Below are positions 6,487 to 9,717 of a stretch of DNA of 9,717 bases, piece by piece; the stretch's first letter is position 1; each line of letters opens with the position of its first letter. A model generated the notes under the pieces. The model was not told the DNA's origin, did no database searches, and worked only from the letters and a program-made list of their open reading frames with translations. Made by a program: the position numbers and the translations under genes. The stretch is taken from the NCBI GenBank assembly GCA_023388675.1, contig JAEWFU010000547.1, positions 1 to 9,717 on the forward strand, in the 5' to 3' direction. This DNA is from Pseudomonadota bacterium (lineage in GTDB: Bacteria > Pseudomonadota > Alphaproteobacteria > Rhizobiales > Rhizobiaceae).

Positions 6487-6578
6487 GCGCCGCAAGCGGT
6501 CCTTTGTGCCCGTCGTGCATTGTACGATTGCATTCGCGGAATTGGGGATGAGTCCGCGCTGATATCGAGGGTGAAGTC

Positions 6579-6953
6579 ATGGGGTTCCTGATCAAGTCTG
6601 CTTTCTGGCTGTCGCTGGTCCTGTTCCTGATTCCGTTCGGCGGCGCGGAGAACAACGAAGGCCAGCCGACGGTGGGAGCCATCGAAGCCTTCTTTGCCGC
6701 GCGTGACGCCATCGGCGACATGGCCGGGCTGTGCGAACGCCAGCCTGATGTCTGCGAGGTAGGCCGGTCGGCGATGCAGACGATCGGCGTGCGGGCCCGC
6801 GAGGGCGCGCGTATCGCTTACGGCCTGCTGGACGAACATTTCGGCGAAACTTCGGACATCGCGGCGAATTCAGACCTTGTCCCGCCGGTCGAGCCGATCC
6901 ACACCGGATCGGTGCCGATGCCCTCCGAACCCGTAGCCCGCCCGCAGGAGTGA
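6579..6953 (+). CDS. DUF5330 domain protein
   Basis: This is a 124-residue protein. An N-terminal hydrophobic stretch (residues 3-23, GFLIKSAFWLSLVLFLIPFG) serves as signal or membrane anchor. The conserved-looking core at about 31-82 (VGAIEAFFAARDAIGDMAGLC, then ERQPDVCEVG) contains two cysteines separated by seven residues. This layout is that of the small rhizobial DUF5330 family, for which no function is known. The tail is Pro-rich and probably disordered. The ATG at 6579 is preceded by GAGG at 6567-6570, eight bases upstream. The gene lies 22-31 bases upstream of the SufE gene in the same direction, so the two are probably co-transcribed. The two cysteines could form a disulfide if the domain is periplasmic, which is speculation. 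Confidence 0.75.
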   Translation: MGFLIKSAFWLSLVLFLIPFGGAENNEGQPTVGAIEAFFAARDAIGDMAGLCERQPDVCEVGRSAMQTIGVRAREGARIAYGLLDEHFGETSDIAANSDLVPPVEPIHTGSVPMPSEPVARPQE

Positions 6954-6975
6954 CAGGCGAGCCTGCACGCACTAT

Positions 6976-7419
6976 ATGCGGGCCATGGCTGCCACGATCG
7001 ACACCATCCGCGACGACTTCGCCTTCCTCGACGATTGGGAGGATCGTTATCGTTACGTGATCGAACTGGGCGGGGACTTGCCGCCCTATCCCGAAGACGC
7101 GCGCGATGACGCACATAAGGTACGCGGCTGCGCCAGTCAGGTCTGGCTGCATACGGCCCGCGGCGAAGGCGACGATCCGACGCTGACATTTCTCGGTGAT
7201 TCCGACGCCCATATCGTGCGCGGGCTGGTCGCGATCCTTCTGGCGCTCTATTCCGGCAGGCAGGCATCGCAGATTCTGGCGACGGACGCGGAAGCCACGC
7301 TGCGAACGCTCGGACTCGATGAGCACCTCACGCCGCAGCGGGCCAACGGACTTCGATCGATGGTGCAGCGCATCCGCCGAGAGGCGGAAGACGCCCTGTC
7401 CGCCCCCGCCGTCTCCTGA
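6976..7419 (+). CDS. sufE: SufE family sulfur acceptor protein
   Basis: SufE takes persulfide sulfur from the cysteine desulfurase SufS and passes it to the SufBCD scaffold for cytoplasmic Fe-S cluster assembly. The protein has 147 residues, close to the family's usual length. It opens with the typical IRDDFAFLDDWEDRYRYVIELG segment. The active-site cysteine sits in KVRGCASQVWL (Cys52 from this start), matching the C-x-S-x-V-W signature of the family. No signal or membrane segment is present. The ATG at 6985 (MAATIDTIRDDF) may be the true start, since family members usually begin there; neither start has a strong ribosome site. No other suf genes are in the window, so this is a lone sufE copy away from the suf operon. 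Its C-terminus faces the DUF6456 gene with only ten bases between the stops. Confidence 0.9.
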   Translation: MRAMAATIDTIRDDFAFLDDWEDRYRYVIELGGDLPPYPEDARDDAHKVRGCASQVWLHTARGEGDDPTLTFLGDSDAHIVRGLVAILLALYSGRQASQILATDAEATLRTLGLDEHLTPQRANGLRSMVQRIRREAEDALSAPAVS

Positions 7420-7429
7420 TCGCTTCAGC

Positions 7430-8230
7430 TCAGCGTATGGTCGGACGGTAATCATCCGAGCCCCAATGCAGCACCGGTTCCCTGGGCTGGATGGGGCGTT
7501 TCGGCTCATAGTGTCGTGCCAGCGCCGAAAGCGCCGATTTCAACACAACCTTTGCCGACCGCGCCGGCCAGCTTCGTTCGGCCTCGACCTGCTCGAGCCC
7601 CTTGAGAAAGCAGCAGACGTCGATCAAAACGCCCGCCAGCTCCGGCCCCACGGCCCGGATCGCATGCTCCACGCGCTTGCGTGCCGCGAGAACGGTATCG
7701 GTCAGGTCGGCAATGCCGCTTGCACCGCCGCTATCGGACCTTCCCGCACCGAAACCGTTCCAGTTGACGCCGAGGCGCGGCACGAGCTGCCCCCGCGTAT
7801 AGTCCGACCGCAAGCGCTCGCCTGCGCGGAATTCGCTCGCCTCCAGGAAACGCGCGCCGTCGCGCGCCTTTCTTCTCCACAAAAGCGCGAGCGGCGATTC
7901 GGCATGGTTGATCGCTACCGTCTGGTTCGCGCCGTCCACCATCACCGTTGTGCTGCCAACCTCGCTCCGCACTGGTTGTAGTTGCGCGCGCCGCGCATCG
8001 TTCATCTCCTGCAGCGAACGCGAACCAACCTCGGTCAGGCGTATCTCTTCACCCGAAATCGATATGAACCCCGCATTCGCAAGCCGTCCGAGCGCATCGG
8101 CCTCGACAGCGATCGTCCCACGCTCACCGCTTTCGAGCAACGTTGCATTGCCCGCACCCGCCTTGCGCAAAGAGGCGGCTCCCCTCGCAAGAAACCGCAT
8201 CGCCCGCACAGCCCCCTTACCTTCCATCAT
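7430..8230 (-). CDS. DUF6456 domain putative DNA-binding protein
   Basis: This is a 266-residue soluble protein. Residues 12-75 look like a winged-helix fold (ALGRLANAGFISISGEEIRLTEVG), suggesting DNA binding. The C-terminal half, about 110-242, is the DUF6456 domain. It is recognised by ESPLALLWRRKARDGARFLEASEF..., the segment AGERLRSDYTRGQLVPRLGVNW and the ending WPARSAKVVLKSALSALARHY. The domain has no established activity. It lies ten bases downstream of the DnaA domain IV gene, with an AGAGG ribosome site (minus strand of 8236-8240). Two adjacent ATGs occur at 8230 and 8227; the second has the better spacing, so the true length may be 265. Tight coupling to the DnaA-like gene suggests a shared role in replication or transcription control, which is inference. 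It converges on sufE with no visible terminator. Confidence 0.82.
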   Translation of the reverse strand: MMEGKGAVRAMRFLARGAASLRKAGAGNATLLESGERGTIAVEADALGRLANAGFISISGEEIRLTEVGSRSLQEMNDARRAQLQPVRSEVGSTTVMVDGANQTVAINHAESPLALLWRRKARDGARFLEASEFRAGERLRSDYTRGQLVPRLGVNWNGFGAGRSDSGGASGIADLTDTVLAARKRVEHAIRAVGPELAGVLIDVCCFLKGLEQVEAERSWPARSAKVVLKSALSALARHYEPKRPIQPREPVLHWGSDDYRPTIR

Positions 8231-8240
8231 GTAGACCTCT

Positions 8241-8654
8241 CTATTCTCCCGGACGCCCGAGGGCGGCCGTCATCACACGCTCCGTCATGGCAACGATGCC
8301 GTCGAATTCCTGGTCGTCCCGCATGTCCTCAATCTGGTGGCAGGCGTGCAGCACGGTCGTCCGGTCGCGGCCGAACCCTTGCCCGACTTCGCGCATGCTC
8401 AGTCCGAGCGCGACATGCGCTACATACATGGCGATCTGCCTGACCCGGCTGACGCTCAGGCTGGACCGGCCCGGATGGCGAAGTTCGCGTCCACTGACAT
8501 TGAAAAGCGCGGCGGCAATGTCGATCACTGCGTCGCAGATCGCAGGCACACGTTCGGATGGCGAAAGCTTCCGAAGGCGGTCAGCGGGCGATTGAGCGGC
8601 TGTACCGGTTTCGCTTTCTGTCTCGTCCGTTTGTTTCAGCGCCGTAGACGACAA
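8241..8654 (-). CDS. Stand-alone DnaA domain IV-like helix-turn-helix protein
   Basis: This 137-residue protein corresponds to only the C-terminal DNA-binding domain of the replication initiator DnaA. After a low-complexity N-terminus (1-25), residues 35-130 contain the domain IV fold. It includes RVRQIAMYVAHVALGLSMREVGQ and the DnaA signature GRDRTTVLHACHQIED (95-110). There is no AAA+ ATPase domain, so it cannot act as an initiator itself. It more likely competes for DnaA boxes or acts as a transcription regulator. In E. coli DnaA the signature reads RDHTTV; here the base-contacting His is Arg98 and one Gly is missing before it. The start is TTG at 8654, supported by GGGGTGAG seven bases upstream and by a promoter whose expected start site lies about 22 bases before it. 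It is the first gene of a pair with DUF6456. Confidence 0.85.
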   Translation of the reverse strand: MSSTALKQTDETESETGTAAQSPADRLRKLSPSERVPAICDAVIDIAAALFNVSGRELRHPGRSSLSVSRVRQIAMYVAHVALGLSMREVGQGFGRDRTTVLHACHQIEDMRDDQEFDGIVAMTERVMTAALGRPGE

Positions 8655-8683
8655 GATCTCACCCCGCAGAATAGGAATGATTT

Positions 8684-8712
8684 CTTATATCAAGGCGCAG
8701 TCAGAGTGTGAA
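8684..8712 (-). promoter_or_regulatory. Sigma-70 type promoter for the DnaA-like/DUF6456 pair
   Basis: On the minus strand, a -35 TTCACA (8712-8707, five of six consensus bases) is separated by exactly 17 bases from a -10 TATAAG (8689-8684, five of six). Transcription would start near 8677, giving a leader of about 22 bases that carries the GGGGTGAG ribosome site before the TTG start at 8654. The good fit of promoter, leader and start codon supports all three. Confidence 0.65.
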
Positions 8713-8724
8713 CAAATAGGGAAC
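8710..8724. promoter_or_regulatory. LexA (SOS) box of alphaproteobacterial type
   Basis: GAACAAATAGGGAAC is a perfect GAAC-N7-GAAC direct repeat, which reads GTTC-N7-GTTC on the minus strand. That is the established alphaproteobacterial LexA operator. The proximal half-site (8710-8713) overlaps the -35 element of the minus-strand promoter, so bound LexA would be expected to block RNA polymerase. An eight-base pattern can occur by chance; its position on the promoter is what makes it credible. Confidence 0.6.
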
Positions 8725-8861
8725 AGATTTAACCCGGAAAATTATTATCTAGCTGATATCGTTGACAATTTTTCGCGCCCGAATTGCCAGCGCCTGTGAT
8801 TCTGTCCACCGGCTTCACCCATCACCGATCATCTGAGCATCAGACAACAAGGAACTCACCG

Positions 8862-9155
8862 GTGGACGCACTTTACAGGGACATCCATGCCTTCCGGCGC
8901 AACAAACAAGACGAGCAGCGCATCGCCGGCCAGACCGCGGCGCTGTTTCTGACATGCGGTGTGGATCTGGCCGATGCGCTATCGGCGCCAGTCACTGAAA
9001 GGAAAAGGATTGCGCTCAAGCTGGAGCGGCTCATCGAGCGCGAGCGGCTGCGAGGCATGCGCCGGCACTGGAGCTACGATCTCAATCGGCATATCGCTTT
9101 GAAGCAAACGTTAAGCCAGCTCCGGCGCGGCACCAACGCGTCCCTCGACCGATAG
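8862..9155 (+). CDS. Small hypothetical cytoplasmic protein (97 aa)
   Basis: The frame is open from a TTG at 8784. The likely start, however, is the GTG at 8862, which has AAGGA (8849-8853) eight bases upstream. It yields a 97-residue soluble protein beginning (M)DALYRDIHAFRRNKQDEQR. The protein looks entirely helical. An amphipathic, strongly charged middle (KRIALKLERLIERERLRGMRR) leads to a distinctive HWSYDLNRHIALKQTLSQL segment. There is no signal peptide, membrane helix or cysteine motif. The high Arg/Lys content is compatible with nucleic-acid binding, but I do not recognise a domain. It diverges from the SOS-box-bearing DnaA-like gene, so the same intergenic region could control it. 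No clear promoter was found on its strand. A hairpin terminator follows 11 bases after its stop. Confidence 0.65.
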   Translation: MDALYRDIHAFRRNKQDEQRIAGQTAALFLTCGVDLADALSAPVTERKRIALKLERLIERERLRGMRRHWSYDLNRHIALKQTLSQLRRGTNASLDR

Positions 9156-9166
9156 CCTGAAAACAT

Positions 9167-9193
9167 GAAAGCGGCGCCACCGACGCCGCTTTC
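9167..9193. terminator. Terminator hairpin between convergent genes
   Basis: GAAAGCGGCG (9167-9176) pairs perfectly over ten bases with CGCCGCTTTC (9184-9193) around a 7-base loop. On the minus strand the stem is followed by a T-rich stretch (TTTCATGTTTTC, partly in the stem), making it a good terminator for the MucR-type gene. On the plus strand the T run (CTTTCGCTTA) is weaker, so termination of the small hypothetical gene here is plausible but less sure. Confidence 0.75.
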
Positions 9194-9220
9194 GCTTACA
9201 ATGTGGTGTGAGCCAGGCTT

Positions 9221-9640
9221 CTATTTGCGCTTGCGGCCCAGACCCATCTTCTTCGCGAGTTGCGAACGCGCCGCCGCATAATTCGGCGCGACCATCGGAT
9301 AGTTCGCATCCAGACCCCACTTCTCCCGGTACTGGTCGGGTGTCAGGCCGTAGTGGGTCATCAGATGCCGCTTCAGCGACTTGAACTTCTTTCCGTCCTC
9401 GAGGCAGATAATATAGTCGTCGTGAACCGACTTCTTGGGATTCACGGCAGGCTTCTGCTTGTCGACCGGCGCCACTTCCGGCGCACCGCCGACGCGGCCG
9501 AGAGCGGCATGAACGTCCGCGATGAGATTCGGAAGATCGCCGGCCGGCACCGGATTGTTGCTGACATAAGCTGCCACCACATCGGCAGTCAGCTCGATCA
9601 GCATCTCGTCATTTTTGGCGGGAGTTTCGGTAATGTCCAT
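9221..9640 (-). CDS. MucR/Ros family zinc-finger transcriptional regulator
   Basis: With the ATG at 9640 the protein has 139 residues, close to the 142 of Agrobacterium Ros. The N-terminal part (about 1-50) resembles the oligomerisation region of the family. The DNA-binding domain (about 69-135) contains [20 protein letters not shown], then DQYREKWGL, then [22 protein letters not shown], the hallmark of MucR. Family members repress exopolysaccharide, motility and virulence genes by binding AT-rich DNA. The second zinc ligand, Cys82 in Ros, is Asp82 here, and Tyr97 replaces a Ros histidine. Related rhizobial proteins use a Cys-Asp-His-His set or tolerate loss of zinc. The frame is open to 9715 and a second ATG lies at 9643, but numbering from 9640 aligns the finger exactly with Ros. 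GGGG just upstream is a weak ribosome site. A terminator hairpin follows it. Confidence 0.92.
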   Translation of the reverse strand: MDITETPAKNDEMLIELTADVVAAYVSNNPVPAGDLPNLIADVHAALGRVGGAPEVAPVDKQKPAVNPKKSVHDDYIICLEDGKKFKSLKRHLMTHYGLTPDQYREKWGLDANYPMVAPNYAAARSQLAKKMGLGRKRK

Positions 9641-9717
9641 CATTTGGCCCCAGTATGGTAAGAAATTGCACCTTCCGAGGCATGTTCGCTCCCGGAATAT
9701 AACGCATGGACGCATTT

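Larger units (their letters stand above)
6141..6578. promoter_or_regulatory. Divergent regulatory region between kinase and DUF5330 genes
   Basis: These 438 bases hold no convincing gene and must contain the promoters for both the kinase operon (minus) and DUF5330-SufE (plus). The middle, about 6330-6480, is clearly more AT-rich than the flanking genes. It holds a 9-base inverted repeat, three 11-base phased repeats and, nearer the kinase, a TTAC-N7-TTACC pair; the first two are listed separately. I could not place a convincing -35/-10 pair on either strand. The ribosome site for DUF5330 is GAGG at 6567-6570. Confidence 0.6.

Noticed and set aside
6592..7509. 305-codon minus-strand ORF across DUF5330 and sufE
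   Set aside because: It runs antisense to two genes with clear family signatures and crosses their boundary; composition is typical of shadow frames.
8762..8790. TTGACA at 8762-8767 as a -35 for the small plus-strand gene
   Set aside because: The -35 hexamer is perfect, but no acceptable -10 lies 16-18 bases downstream; that stretch is GC-rich.
1..9717. Search for a mobile element, phage, CRISPR, toxin-antitoxin or defence system
   Set aside because: No transposase, integrase, spaced repeats, toxin-like pair or nuclease motif was seen. Gene content is typical conserved rhizobial chromosome.

Overview
This is a GC-rich chromosomal segment that looks like a member of the Rhizobiales (Hyphomicrobiales), most like the Phyllobacteriaceae (Mesorhizobium or Nitratireductor type). 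The basis is gene content. A Ros/MucR zinc-finger regulator, DUF1214/DUF1254 membrane proteins behind a class A penicillin-binding protein, DUF1491, DUF2336, DUF5330, DUF6456 and a stand-alone DnaA domain IV protein are together typical of that order. I see no transposase, integrase, phage gene, CRISPR array, tRNA or rRNA. The gene content reads as conserved core chromosome rather than an accessory island.

Layout from left to right. (1) 1-464: C-terminal end of a class A penicillin-binding protein (PBP1a type). (2) 570-1716: two overlapping membrane-anchored genes, DUF1214 then DUF1254. (3) 1836-2030, minus strand: a short conserved-looking 64-residue protein whose stop codon lies inside a strong hairpin terminator. 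(4) 2140-3150: a DUF2336 protein whose end overlaps the end of the convergent DUF1491 gene. (5) 6140-3137, minus strand: a tight three-gene unit of multi-pass PAS histidine kinase, single-pass peptidoglycan-binding protein and DUF1491 protein. (6) 6141-6578: a 438-base divergent regulatory region, partly AT-rich, with phased and inverted repeats. (7) 6579-7419: DUF5330 then SufE. (8) 8654-7430, minus strand: a two-gene unit of a stand-alone DnaA domain IV protein and a DUF6456 protein. (9) 8655-8861: a divergent intergenic region that carries an alphaproteobacterial LexA box overlapping a good promoter for the DnaA-like gene. (10) 8862-9155: a small hypothetical protein. (11) 9167-9193: a hairpin terminator between convergent genes. 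(12) 9640-9221, minus strand: a MucR/Ros family regulator.

Functionally the window combines envelope growth (PBP1a, the peptidoglycan-binding protein), signalling probably tied to the cell cycle (the kinase, by analogy with DivJ/PleC-class kinases), Fe-S or sulfur transfer (SufE) and DNA-binding regulators (DnaA domain IV protein, DUF6456, MucR). The most noteworthy observation is a perfect GTTC-N7-GTTC repeat, the known alphaproteobacterial SOS operator. It sits on the -35 element of the promoter for the DnaA-domain/DUF6456 pair, which suggests that this DnaA-like protein is DNA-damage inducible. All assignments come from motif recognition by eye; no searches were run.
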